A stretch of 64,000 nt of DNA from Saccharicrinis sp963677345 (GTDB taxonomy: Bacteria; Bacteroidota; Bacteroidia; Bacteroidales; Marinilabiliaceae), in contig CAXXLC010000039.1 in NCBI GenBank assembly GCA_963677345.2, positions 1 to 64,000 of the forward strand, read 5' to 3'. The translations under genes and the position numbers were made by a program. Below the pieces are notes generated by a model. It worked only from the letters and a program-made list of their open reading frames with translations. It was not told where the DNA came from and did no database searches. This document shows positions 48,208-57,480 of the stretch, one piece after another (position 1 is the first letter of the stretch; every line of letters begins with the position of its first letter).

Positions 48208-50385
48208 ATGCAAAAGATAGGCCTCGCCTTGACTTTTTTGACGCTTTGCTTTACCTATATTGCAAGCGCACAAACTGCGATTATTAAAGGAAAAATTACA
48301 CAAGGAAACAACCACGAGGTTTTACCTGGTGTAAACGTGTATTTTGCAGGAACCACCATTGGTTCTGCAAGTAACAACAACGGAAACTACCAATTTAAGA
48401 TAAACAAAACAGGAACCTACGATATAGTAGTTTCTTATTCAGGATATAAACGTATCCGTGAAACAGTAACCATAAATGCAGGAGATAATGTATTTAATTT
48501 TGAAATGGATGAATCCAATAACAAGTTGGGTGAAGTTGTTGTAACCGGAACAGGAACACCTCATCATTTAAAATCAGCTCCGGTTCCAACAGAAATCATC
48601 TCAAAAAAAACGATTGAAAGCATTGGTGCTCCTGATTTTGAGCACCTAATGACAACCCTTAGTCCTTCGTTTGATTTCAATCCGGGATCCATGGGGTCAT
48701 TCATCACACTGAATGGTTTAGGTAACGATTTTATCCTGGTACTCATCAATGGAAAAAGAATCTATGGTGATGTTGGTGGAAACTCTGATTTAAACCGGAT
48801 TAACCCGGATGATATTGAACGAATTGAAATTGTAAAAGGAGCTTCTTCATTGCTTTACGGTACAGATGCCATTGCAGGAGTTGTAAATATTATTACTAAA
48901 AAATCAAATCAAAAAATACATATTAGCAACGCATCAAGAATAAGAAGCTATAATACCTGGCAACAAAACAATGCCTTGGATTTAAACATTGGTAAGCTAT
49001 CATCCCGTACTTCGTTTTCAAAAAAACACTCTGACGGATGGCAGTTAAGCAAATATGAATTAGATGATGATGAATTGGTAGAAACTGAGGCTCAGGCACA
49101 AATTGAATACGATGATTATACTATTAAGCAACATCTAGACTATGACATTACTAAAAAGCTATCTGTTTACGCAGAAGGTTCTTATTACGAAAAAGACCGA
49201 TTCCGCCCCCAATCTGTAGGTAAATATGGGTACTACTTTGAAGATGTAACTTTGGGTGCGGGAGCAAAATATTTAATCAATCAAAAAGATTTTATCACCT
49301 TAGATTATCACAACGATCAAAACAAATATTACTATAGATATAATCAGGAATACAAAGATTATACTAAAGGAGACAAATCAATCAACAACGATCAACAGTT
49401 ATCCAATGTGCAATTAAAGTATATTAAGTCGTTTTCTAAAAACAATAAGCTATCGTTAGGTGCGGATTATCTAAACGAAAAAATGGTTTCGGACAGAGTA
49501 ATTGGAGGAAAAGCTGATGTTAATACCTATGCCTTTTTAGCTCAGGATGAATTGAAATTTTTCGATAATCTGAATATTGTTGCCGGTGCTCGATTGGTAA
49601 AACATGAAGAGTTTGGTACCGCATTTATTCCAAAGATTTCTGCGCTTTATCGTTGGAATAAAATTAACCTGAGAGGCACTTATGGCTTGGGATACAAAGC
49701 TCCTAAACTGAAAGAACTATATTACGAATACCATAAAGGTTCTACTGTTTATATGGGGAATACTGATCTTGATCCTCAAAAATCCCAATACCGTTCTTTG
49801 GGCTTTGAATATAATACTCAAAAAACATCATTTAGTGTTTCTGCCTATCGTAATGATGTAGATGATTTGATTGATTATAAATCTGAAGATTTACAACCTG
49901 GGGATGCTGAGGATGGAATAAAGACAAGAAGAAAACACTATAATATAGACGAAACCCGATCTCAAGGTGTTGATGTATTATTTAATACAGTACTGGGTGC
50001 CGGTTTTTCAATTGGTGGTGGATATAGTTACGTAGATGCTAAAGACCTGACCAATGATTTGAAACTGGAAGGTGTTGCTGAAAATTATGGTAATATCCAT
50101 TTGGATTATAGCCATATAGGTGATGATTACATATTTGGAGCATCACTAACAGGACGTTTTCAGGATGAGAAGTTCTATGATGACGGAAATGCGAAAGGTT
50201 ATCAATTGGTTAACTTTTCAACACGACAAAAATTTACTGCAATAAAAAATATGAACATAGAATTCACTGCCGGAATTGATAACATTTTTGATTTTGTAGA
50301 TGATAGTCCATATGGTTCGCACTATGGAACATTATCCCCGGGTAGAACATTTTTTATGGGAGTAACTATAAATTTCTCAAAATAA
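48208..50385 (+). CDS. TonB-dependent outer membrane receptor, second BtuB-like paralogue
   Basis: The frame is open from 48169, but ATG at 48208 gives the signal peptide MQKIGLALTFLTLCFTYIAS. The protein has 725 residues from that start. It has a carboxypeptidase-like domain, a plug (VVVTGTGTPHHLKSAPVPTE, then LYGTDAIAGVVNIITKKSNQ) and a barrel ending YGSHYGTLSPGRTFFMGVTI. It is clearly paralogous to the receptor at 38081-40360. The riboswitch upstream and the transporter and cbi genes downstream point to a corrinoid ligand, probably cobalamin or a precursor. Confidence 0.92.
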   Translation: MQKIGLALTFLTLCFTYIASAQTAIIKGKITQGNNHEVLPGVNVYFAGTTIGSASNNNGNYQFKINKTGTYDIVVSYSGYKRIRETVTINAGDNVFNFEMDESNNKLGEVVVTGTGTPHHLKSAPVPTEIISKKTIESIGAPDFEHLMTTLSPSFDFNPGSMGSFITLNGLGNDFILVLINGKRIYGDVGGNSDLNRINPDDIERIEIVKGASSLLYGTDAIAGVVNIITKKSNQKIHISNASRIRSYNTWQQNNALDLNIGKLSSRTSFSKKHSDGWQLSKYELDDDELVETEAQAQIEYDDYTIKQHLDYDITKKLSVYAEGSYYEKDRFRPQSVGKYGYYFEDVTLGAGAKYLINQKDFITLDYHNDQNKYYYRYNQEYKDYTKGDKSINNDQQLSNVQLKYIKSFSKNNKLSLGADYLNEKMVSDRVIGGKADVNTYAFLAQDELKFFDNLNIVAGARLVKHEEFGTAFIPKISALYRWNKINLRGTYGLGYKAPKLKELYYEYHKGSTVYMGNTDLDPQKSQYRSLGFEYNTQKTSFSVSAYRNDVDDLIDYKSEDLQPGDAEDGIKTRRKHYNIDETRSQGVDVLFNTVLGAGFSIGGGYSYVDAKDLTNDLKLEGVAENYGNIHLDYSHIGDDYIFGASLTGRFQDEKFYDDGNAKGYQLVNFSTRQKFTAIKNMNIEFTAGIDNIFDFVDDSPYGSHYGTLSPGRTFFMGVTINFSK

Positions 50386-50406
50386 TAACTGTTTGTTTTT
50401 TCAATT

Positions 50407-50469
50407 AAAACCACAGAGTATTGATAACTATATATACTGTTTTGTTTTTATCAATATACTCTGTGGTTT
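50407..50469 (+). terminator. long hairpin between receptor and PepSY genes
   Basis: AAACCACAGAGTATTGATA and its complement TATCAATATACTCTGTGGTTT pair (one bulge) around a 21-nt A+T-rich loop. The stem is not followed by a strong T run, so attenuation or transcript processing is as likely as full termination. Confidence 0.55.
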
Positions 50470-50483
50470 AATTCATTTAAGCG

Positions 50484-51923
50484 ATGAAGAAACTATTTTT
50501 TCAGACACACAAAATAACAGGCGCCATCATGAGTTTGATGTGCCTTGTTTGGTTTTTAACAGGTATCATTCTCATTTTTACAGGTTACCCCCATGCCTCA
50601 CGCGAAAAACGATTTCTTCACCTAGAAACATTTACTACCACCGAAATCCAAAACCTACAAGCTCCGGATTCAACCTTTAAAGGATCTGTAAAACTGGAAA
50701 AATATTTAGGTCAACCTGTATACAGGGTGTCATCAGGTAGAAAAGCTCAAAAAGTATACAATGCCCAAAGCTTACAACCCATAAAAGCATTTACTATTGG
50801 CCAGGCAGATCAATTGGCTTCATCATATACTCAATCCACTTCCAGCAAAATTTTAATCACTAACAAACTTGATCAGTGGGTGCCCTGGAGCTATTACAAA
50901 ACTCTCCTACCCTTTTATAAATGTTATATGAATGATGATGCTCACACTGTAGTTTATGTTTCGCAAAAGACAGGAAGCATCATTCAAAAAACAACCCGAA
51001 AAGAAAGATGGATCGCTTATTTTAGTGCTATCCCTCATTGGGTATATTTTGTGAGTCTGCGCAATCAAATGGGCTTATGGAAAACTATCATGATCATCCT
51101 GTCCGTTTTAGGATTATTAGCCAGTATTTCAGGAATTATAGTAGGCATCTATCGCAAAAAGAAGAAAAGCATTACGCCATATAAAAAGTTCAACTACAAA
51201 TGGCATCATATCTTCGGATACTTCTTCGGAGTTTTTGTATTCACTTTTATTTTAAGTGGTTTAATATCTATAACCAACATTCCGGATTGGATGGTTGGTG
51301 TTTCTAAGAAGGAAAAAATTACCTGGGATCAAAAACTGGATCTGACAAAAAACAATAGCATTACGCCTTCTGCTATTTATAAGGCCCTAAAAAACAAGGA
51401 AGGAATACGAAGAATAGAGTGGAAAACTATTTTCAATACGCCCTATTACTTAGTGTATTATAATGACTATCAGGTTCCGGAGGCCTATTGCCTGAAGAAT
51501 GGATATATTCAACTGGCAAAAGCATATGAGCTTTCGGATGTTAAAAACCAGACTTATGAAAAGTTTGGAAAATACAATCCTGAAGTAAGCATTCAAAACG
51601 GGTACGATAATTATTACAGCTCAAATGCCATGCTTTATATACCGCCAATAGCTTATAAAATAGTTGTAAACGATGATGCCAAAACCTGGCTGTATATCAA
51701 TCCTGAAACAGGAGAAGAAATATTACGATACAATAAAAACAAGCGAGTACGAAGATGGTTATACCGGGCTTTACATACTTTTAATTTTAAGCTTTTAAAA
51801 GAAATGGACTGGCTCAGAAAAACCTTACTGATTATCGTTTCTATTGCTGGAATTATCATCAGTTACACGGGTTTAATACTTTCTAAAAAATTTTTTAAAC
51901 AATTTCTTAATATTAAGTCTTAA
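50484..51923 (+). CDS. PepSY-associated transmembrane protein
   Basis: A 479-residue inner membrane protein. TM1 (about 13-33: GAIMSLMCLVWFLTGIILIF), a periplasmic PepSY-like domain, two central helices (about 195-220 and 240-262) and a last helix (about 449-468) are visible. Histidines occur near helix ends (THK at 7-9, WHHIF, ALHTF), as in PepSY proteins that reduce metals of siderophore complexes. Lying between a corrinoid-type receptor and an exported CbiK, it may support metal release or reduction in the periplasm. That is inference. Confidence 0.85.
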   Translation: MKKLFFQTHKITGAIMSLMCLVWFLTGIILIFTGYPHASREKRFLHLETFTTTEIQNLQAPDSTFKGSVKLEKYLGQPVYRVSSGRKAQKVYNAQSLQPIKAFTIGQADQLASSYTQSTSSKILITNKLDQWVPWSYYKTLLPFYKCYMNDDAHTVVYVSQKTGSIIQKTTRKERWIAYFSAIPHWVYFVSLRNQMGLWKTIMIILSVLGLLASISGIIVGIYRKKKKSITPYKKFNYKWHHIFGYFFGVFVFTFILSGLISITNIPDWMVGVSKKEKITWDQKLDLTKNNSITPSAIYKALKNKEGIRRIEWKTIFNTPYYLVYYNDYQVPEAYCLKNGYIQLAKAYELSDVKNQTYEKFGKYNPEVSIQNGYDNYYSSNAMLYIPPIAYKIVVNDDAKTWLYINPETGEEILRYNKNKRVRRWLYRALHTFNFKLLKEMDWLRKTLLIIVSIAGIIISYTGLILSKKFFKQFLNIKS

Positions 51924-51927
51924 TCTA

Positions 51928-52800
51928 ATGACAAAAAGAATCGTTTTTTTATTCATGTTTACATTGTTATTTACAATGACACATCAAAATACAGAAGCTC
52001 AAAAGATGAAAACAAAAGGCATATTATTCGTTTCTTTCGGTAGTAGTTATCCAGAGGCTCAGGCTGCTTTTCAAAATATTGAAGAAGAAACTTTAAAAAG
52101 TTTCCCTGACACAAAAATATATTGGGCATATACTTCCAAATTTATAAGACGCAAACTGGCCCGAAATGGCAAACACATTGACTCTCCGGCACAGGCTTTA
52201 GCCAGAATGTCTGAAGATGGCATTACGCATATTGCTGTTCAATCACTGCATGTTATTCCGGGAAGTGAATATCATGATTTGCAGAATACTGTGGATGCCT
52301 TTGCTGTGATTCCTAAAGGTCCGCAACAAATTATTTTGGGCGATCCATTATTGTACAACAATCAGGATAACAAAGAACTTGCTGTGGCTTTAAAGAATAT
52401 ATTTTCATCGCAAATTCATAAACATGAAGCCCTGTTATTCATGGGTCATGGAACAAGTCATTTTAGTAACATTTATTACCCTGGATTTGAATATTATCTT
52501 CAAAAACAAATGCCTCAAGCCTATATGGGAACAGTAGAAGGCTATCCTGAACTAAAGGATGTGATTGAATCATTGCATAAAGAAAAAATAAAAAACGTAA
52601 TTTTAGCTCCATTTATGACGGTTTGTGGAGATCATGTACAAAACGATATGGTTGGAGAAGAAAAAGAAAGCTGGAAATCAATATTAGAAGCAGAAGGTTT
52701 TACTGTTGCCCCAAGTTTAAAAGGATTGGCTGAGTATGATAACATTGTTTCTATTTACATCAAACATTTAAAAAAGAGCTGGAATGAACTGGATCAATAA
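51928..52800 (+). CDS. exported CbiK-type cobaltochelatase
   Basis: A 290-residue homologue of the lipoprotein at 40385-41329. The N-terminus (MTKRIVFLFMFTLLFTMTHQ then NTEAQ) is a cleavable signal peptide rather than a lipoprotein signal. The triad is His174 in FMGHGTSH, Glu204 in GTVEGYPEL and His236 in CGDHVQND, with the same spacing as cytosolic CbiK. The only CbiK-type enzymes seen in the window are both exported, so either cobalt insertion occurs outside the cytoplasm or a cytosolic chelatase is coded elsewhere. It overlaps the next gene by 17 bp. Confidence 0.88.
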   Translation: MTKRIVFLFMFTLLFTMTHQNTEAQKMKTKGILFVSFGSSYPEAQAAFQNIEEETLKSFPDTKIYWAYTSKFIRRKLARNGKHIDSPAQALARMSEDGITHIAVQSLHVIPGSEYHDLQNTVDAFAVIPKGPQQIILGDPLLYNNQDNKELAVALKNIFSSQIHKHEALLFMGHGTSHFSNIYYPGFEYYLQKQMPQAYMGTVEGYPELKDVIESLHKEKIKNVILAPFMTVCGDHVQNDMVGEEKESWKSILEAEGFTVAPSLKGLAEYDNIVSIYIKHLKKSWNELDQ

Positions 52801-53905
52801 GACTGGCTTCTTAATGATGATTATTTTCTGTAGTTGTAACTCAGGAAATAAAACTATGAAACAAAATACAGCTTCTCTAGAAAAGAAAGCTTTGGATTAT
52901 GCCAAAGAATTTTCAATTAAGCAGAATGATAAAGTAAAGCAACTGACCATATTTACCAGTGCTGACGACAGGGATCATAAAGAAACCTACAACCTGGTTA
53001 ATGATGATGCTTTAAAATCGAAATATGCCAACAGCATTAAAGTGCCCTGCCAAAAGATTATTTGTCTTTCATCAACTCAATTATCGTATTTCTTTGAGCT
53101 AGATGATATTGACAACATCGCAGCCATCAACAGCAGCAGATACCTAAAGCACAAAGGTATGCGTCAGAGAGTAAAGGAAGGTGCTGTTAAAAAAATTGGT
53201 AAAGAAGGTAGCTTTAACCTTGAAGTCATTGCTGCTATTAATCCGGATGTGATCTTTGTTTCTCCTTTTAAAGTGGGAGGTTTTGATGCTTTACGAAACA
53301 TGGGAATTCCTTTGGTGCCGGTTGCGGCCTACAACGAAAAAACACCTCTTGGAAGAGCCGAATGGATTAAGATGATCTCTTTATTTATTGATAAAGAGCA
53401 AAAAGCAGATTCTATCTTTAACAAAATAGAAAGTAATTATACGCATCTAAAATCATTGACCGATACCGTGAAATACAGACCAACCGTTTTTTCGGGTAAA
53501 ATGAGATCAGGAAGCTGGTATGTTCCAGGAGGAGAAAGCTTTTACGCTCATTATTTCAGAGATGCCGGTGCTGATTACGTCATTAAAGATGACCATCAGG
53601 GAGCTTACCCTTTGGATTTTGAAACCATATATAAAAAAGCTTTTGATTGTGACTATTGGCGCATTATTCATCCCGAAAAAGATGGGTTTTCATTATCTGA
53701 TTTGGCAGAACAGGATAGCAGATATCAAGATTTTAAGGCGTTTCAAAATGGAAATGTACTTTTTTGCAATATTCGTCAGAAACCCTATTACGAACAAGCT
53801 GCTGTTAAACCGGATGTTTTACTGGCAGATTACATTCATTTCTTTCATCCTGATTTATTACCTGAGTATTCACCTGAATTTTATGAAAAACTGAATGACA
53901 AGTAA
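52784..53905 (+). CDS. cobalamin/iron-type ABC transporter substrate-binding lipoprotein (BtuF-like)
   Basis: A 373-residue periplasmic binding protein of the helical-backbone class III type. The lipoprotein-like N-terminus ends FCSC (Cys16/Cys18). The core motif NLEVIAAINPDVIFVSPFKV, the long alpha linker (about 200-230) and the C-terminal lobe fit BtuF/FepB families. The flanking permease, ATPase, receptor and cbi genes support cobalamin or cobinamide as ligand over an iron-siderophore. It overlaps the upstream cbiK-type gene and the downstream permease gene by a few codons, so the set is one transcription unit. Confidence 0.88.
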   Translation: MNWINKTGFLMMIIFCSCNSGNKTMKQNTASLEKKALDYAKEFSIKQNDKVKQLTIFTSADDRDHKETYNLVNDDALKSKYANSIKVPCQKIICLSSTQLSYFFELDDIDNIAAINSSRYLKHKGMRQRVKEGAVKKIGKEGSFNLEVIAAINPDVIFVSPFKVGGFDALRNMGIPLVPVAAYNEKTPLGRAEWIKMISLFIDKEQKADSIFNKIESNYTHLKSLTDTVKYRPTVFSGKMRSGSWYVPGGESFYAHYFRDAGADYVIKDDHQGAYPLDFETIYKKAFDCDYWRIIHPEKDGFSLSDLAEQDSRYQDFKAFQNGNVLFCNIRQKPYYEQAAVKPDVLLADYIHFFHPDLLPEYSPEFYEKLNDK

Positions 53906-54932
53906 TAAACAAACAACTCTAATTATCATTCTCTCCATTGTATTGCTTTTGGTTTTAATGGTTCTCAATTTAACATTGGGTTCTATTAATATTCCATTGC
54001 ACGAGTTTAAAGCCATCTTTTTAGGCTCAGATACTGCCAATACGGTGTATTCGAATATTGTATTTAAAACACGACTTCCTCAAACTATTGTAAGTATAGG
54101 TGCCGGAATGGCATTGGGTATATCAGGCTTATTAATGCAAACCTTATTTCGTAATCCTTTGGCCGGTCCATCTATCCTTGGAATTTCGTCAGGTTCGAGC
54201 CTGGGAGTAGCATTTGCTATGTTATTTACAGGTAATATACTTGGATTATCTTTTACAAACATGGGTGCATGGGGCGATTTTGGAGCTATTGTTTCTTCAT
54301 TATTGGGTGCCGCTGCAGTCATGTTTCTGATTATGTTTATTAGTAATCATATTGGTGGAACTTTAAGTGTTTTGATTATTGGAGTTATGATAGGTTATCT
54401 TTCCAGCTCATTGGTTAGCTTGTTGAAATATTACAGTCCCGAGGAAGATGTTCACAATTATGTAATCTGGGGTTTGGGAAGTTTTAGCAGAATGGCTCCT
54501 GCCCGTGCATGGATATTTTTTATGGTGACTGTAGTGCTTTCTTTTTCCTCTATATTTTTAAATAAACCATTAAATCTATTGGCTTTGGGCGACAGATATG
54601 CCGCTAACCTGGGATTAAAAATAAAGAGTGCCCGATTAGCCATTATTGCATGGTCGGGTATATTGGTTGCCATTGTAACCTCATTTTGCGGTCCCATCAT
54701 TTTTATTGGTGTTGCTGTTCCTCATCTGGCCAAATTATTATCAAAAACATCAAACCATCTTTTGTTGGTCATCAATACCTGCCTTATTGGCGGAGCCACT
54801 ACCCTGCTCTGCAATTTAATGGCGCGTTTGCCAGGAGTAGAAAACGAATTACCCATAAACTCAGTCACCGCATTTATTGGTGCTCCGGTGGTTATCTGGG
54901 TGATTTGGAAACGTAGAAAAACGAATAGATAG
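53895..54932 (+). CDS. FecCD-type ABC permease (BtuC-like)
   Basis: A 345-residue inner membrane permease with about ten helices. Family motifs are RLPQTIVSIGAGMALGISGL then MQTLFRNPLAGPSILGISSG near the start, GDRYAANLGL near the cytoplasmic loop that binds the ATPase, and GPIIFIGVAVPHLAKLL. It overlaps the binding protein gene by 11 bp. The permease is then separated from the ATPase gene by 179 bp of hairpin-rich sequence, which is unusual for such operons. Confidence 0.92.
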   Translation: MTSNKQTTLIIILSIVLLLVLMVLNLTLGSINIPLHEFKAIFLGSDTANTVYSNIVFKTRLPQTIVSIGAGMALGISGLLMQTLFRNPLAGPSILGISSGSSLGVAFAMLFTGNILGLSFTNMGAWGDFGAIVSSLLGAAAVMFLIMFISNHIGGTLSVLIIGVMIGYLSSSLVSLLKYYSPEEDVHNYVIWGLGSFSRMAPARAWIFFMVTVVLSFSSIFLNKPLNLLALGDRYAANLGLKIKSARLAIIAWSGILVAIVTSFCGPIIFIGVAVPHLAKLLSKTSNHLLLVINTCLIGGATTLLCNLMARLPGVENELPINSVTAFIGAPVVIWVIWKRRKTNR

Positions 54933-55111
54933 GACAAGGAAAAGAAAGGAAATTTTAGTTTATAAGGCCAGAGACCTAAATAAAAAAGACATAGCGAGAC
55001 GCTATGCCTAACACGAGGAATCTATCGGACTGAAGGTCCGTAATATAATAGCCCAGTGTGTAAGCACTGGGAAAAAGTTTAAAGGTTTAGGATAAAAATT
55101 AATGAAAAACC
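54933..55111 (+). repeat. cluster of triloop hairpins between btuC- and btuD-like genes
   Basis: Three hairpins are visible: CATAGCG-AGA-CGCTATG (54990-55006), CGGACT-GAA-GGTCCG (55026-55040) and CCCAGTG-TGTAAG-CACTGGG (near 55052). A purine-rich AAGGAAAAGAAAGGAAA tract precedes them. Confidence 0.75.
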
Positions 55112-56128
55112 GTGAAGCAAAGTATTTTAAATATAAATGAACTGAGCATTGGCTATAAAAGAAAGAACGGACATCTACATGTGTGCGATCATTTGAATGC
55201 TGAAATTGGTTCTGGCGAGCTGATTTGTTTGCTTGGGGAAAATGGTTCAGGAAAAAGTACGTTGATTCGAACCTTAACAGGTTTTCAGCCTGCTATTTCA
55301 GGTGAGGGTACCATTTTAGGTAAAAACCTGTTCTCCATTAAAGAGAAAGAAATGGCTTTGCTTACAGCGGTGGTTTTAACGGATCGTATTGATGTTCCCA
55401 ACGCCACAGTTGAGGAGTTGGTCAGTTTGGGCCGTAGTCCCTTTACCAATTTGATGGGGCGTCTTTCTAAAAACGATAAAAAAGTAGTTGCTGAGTCCAT
55501 TGAAAAATGTGGCATCAAACACAAAGCCAACGAGCAACTCAGTAACCTTAGTGATGGTGAGAAACAAAAGGTTTTTATTGCAAAAGCTTTGGCTCAGGAT
55601 ACGCCTTTGATTATTCTGGATGAACCAACAGCCTTCTTAGATCTGCCGGCCCGTGTTGAAATCATTCAGCTTTTACGTGAAATTGCCATGACCTCATCAA
55701 AGTCTATCTTAATGTCCACTCATGATTTGGATTTGGCGATTCAAATGGCGGATAAACTTTGGTTGCTGCCTAAAGGAGGCTCTCTGATCACAGGAACTCC
55801 TGAAGATTTGTTGCTTCAAAATGCTTTTGAAAAGTTATTTGTGGAACGAGGTGTTGAGTTTGATAACAAAACAGGTCTTTTTAAAGTAAAACATAAGCAC
55901 GACAGAGAATTAGCGGTAAAAGGACATGGTTTTGAGTATGTTCTCCTTCGCAGAGCTTTTGCCCGAAGAGGAATAAAATTAACTCAGGCCAATGATCAAA
56001 AAGATATCTGGTTGGAGATTCCTCAAAAGGGAAATGCCCATTTCAACTTGCATAAAGAAGGTAAAATGGTAGCATCAGAAACTACTGTTGAAAAAATTGT
56101 GGAACACACTTTAACCTATCTAAACTAA
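55112..56128 (+). CDS. ABC transporter ATPase (BtuD-like) with C-terminal extension
   Basis: A 338-residue ATP-binding subunit starting with GTG at 55112. Walker A is GENGSGKST (42-50), the signature LSDGEKQK is near 148, and Walker B plus D-loop is LIILDEPTAFLD. The first about 255 residues are a normal FecE/BtuD ATPase. The last about 80 residues (VKHKHDRELAVKGHGFEYVL, then LRRAFARRGIKLT to the end) are an extra domain of unknown function. It is followed 5 bp later by cbiA. Confidence 0.9.
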   Translation: MKQSILNINELSIGYKRKNGHLHVCDHLNAEIGSGELICLLGENGSGKSTLIRTLTGFQPAISGEGTILGKNLFSIKEKEMALLTAVVLTDRIDVPNATVEELVSLGRSPFTNLMGRLSKNDKKVVAESIEKCGIKHKANEQLSNLSDGEKQKVFIAKALAQDTPLIILDEPTAFLDLPARVEIIQLLREIAMTSSKSILMSTHDLDLAIQMADKLWLLPKGGSLITGTPEDLLLQNAFEKLFVERGVEFDNKTGLFKVKHKHDRELAVKGHGFEYVLLRRAFARRGIKLTQANDQKDIWLEIPQKGNAHFNLHKEGKMVASETTVEKIVEHTLTYLN

Positions 56129-56133
56129 ATATC

Positions 56134-57480
56134 ATGAATGGATTTATTATAGCAGGTACAAACAGCGGATGCGGAAAAACCACAGCCACCATAGGATTGA
56201 TGGCTTTACTAAAGTCCTTAAATTACAATATTACACCGTTTAAAACTGGTCCCGATTATATCGATCCTTTATTTCACAGTAAAGTATTGGGTGTGCCTTC
56301 ATACAATCTGGATAGCTTTATGCTTTCAGAATCTGCCATAAAGCATTTGTATAGAAACCATGCTGCCAATGCTGATTTATCTATTATTGAAGGCGTAATG
56401 GGCATGTACGATGGAATGGGACAAGAATCCAGGGGAAGCACTTATGAATTAAGCCGTATTTTAGATATTCCGGTTATTCTGGTGGTGAATTGTAAAGGAC
56501 TATACCAATCTGTTGCTGCTATTATTAAAGGTTTTGCCAATTATAAAGAGGATACAAAAGTACGAGGAGTCATTTTGAACCACGTTTCAAGTAAAGATCA
56601 TTTTAAATTCCTTCAATCAATTATTGAAAAAGAATGTGGTATAAAGTGTATCGGATACATACCCAACAATAAAGATTTTGCGCTTGAGAGTCGCCATCTG
56701 GGATTAATACAGGCGGAAGAAGTGGATGAGTTGGATCAGAAGATTGAGTTAATAAAAGAGACTTTTAACCATACCATCGATTTTAGAAGATTGATGAGTA
56801 TTGCCGACAATAAAGAGATCAGTGAAGATTCATTTGAATTACCAAAACTTGATCTATCGGCTTTACATATTGGCGTGGCATACGATAAGGCTTTCCGTTT
56901 TTATTATAAAGATAACCTGGAGTTGCTTAAAGAATTAGGCGCAAACTTACATTACTTCAGTCCTATTGAGGATACTCAGTTACCTATAGAGTGCAATTGC
57001 CTTTATTTGGGCGGTGGATATCCTGAAGTATTTGCCAACGAATTGTCGCAAAACAAAAGTTTGCTTAAAGAGATTAAAGACAAGATTGATAATGGAATGC
57101 CTGCCTATGCAGAATGTGGTGGTTTAATGTACCTGACTGAAAAGATTATTACTCAGGATCAGGATGAATATGAAATGACGGGCGTATTCGAAGCTTCGGT
57201 TCAAATGACCAAACGACTGCAACGATTTGGTTATGCCATTGCTCAATATGAAGGTGAATCAACAGCTTGCCATGAGTTTCACCGATCTCAGATTATTCCT
57301 AATCAAACAGATGTTAATTACGAATTAAAATATCAACTAAAAAAACCGGAGAAGGAACTGGAATGGCAATGCGGTTTGCAATATAAAAACTGCCTGGGAG
57401 CCTATGCACACGTGCATTTTTACGCTGACTTAAAGTTTTTTGAAAAGATTACAGAATTATGGAAAAGAGCAATTATATAA
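56134..57480 (+). CDS. cbiA: cobyrinate a,c-diamide synthase
   Basis: A 448-residue enzyme that amidates the a and c carboxylates of cobyrinic acid (anaerobic pathway) using glutamine and ATP. The P-loop is GTNSGCGKTT (8-17). The class I glutamine amidotransferase domain carries Cys328 in PAYAECGGLMYL and the later HEFHRSQI. Start ATG at 56134 lies 5 bp after the ATPase stop. It overlaps cbiC by 22 bp. Confidence 0.95.
   Translation: MNGFIIAGTNSGCGKTTATIGLMALLKSLNYNITPFKTGPDYIDPLFHSKVLGVPSYNLDSFMLSESAIKHLYRNHAANADLSIIEGVMGMYDGMGQESRGSTYELSRILDIPVILVVNCKGLYQSVAAIIKGFANYKEDTKVRGVILNHVSSKDHFKFLQSIIEKECGIKCIGYIPNNKDFALESRHLGLIQAEEVDELDQKIELIKETFNHTIDFRRLMSIADNKEISEDSFELPKLDLSALHIGVAYDKAFRFYYKDNLELLKELGANLHYFSPIEDTQLPIECNCLYLGGGYPEVFANELSQNKSLLKEIKDKIDNGMPAYAECGGLMYLTEKIITQDQDEYEMTGVFEASVQMTKRLQRFGYAIAQYEGESTACHEFHRSQIIPNQTDVNYELKYQLKKPEKELEWQCGLQYKNCLGAYAHVHFYADLKFFEKITELWKRAII

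Noticed and set aside
53520..53894. 124-codon frame inside the binding protein gene
   Set aside because: It is an out-of-frame shadow of a clearly coding BtuF-like frame.
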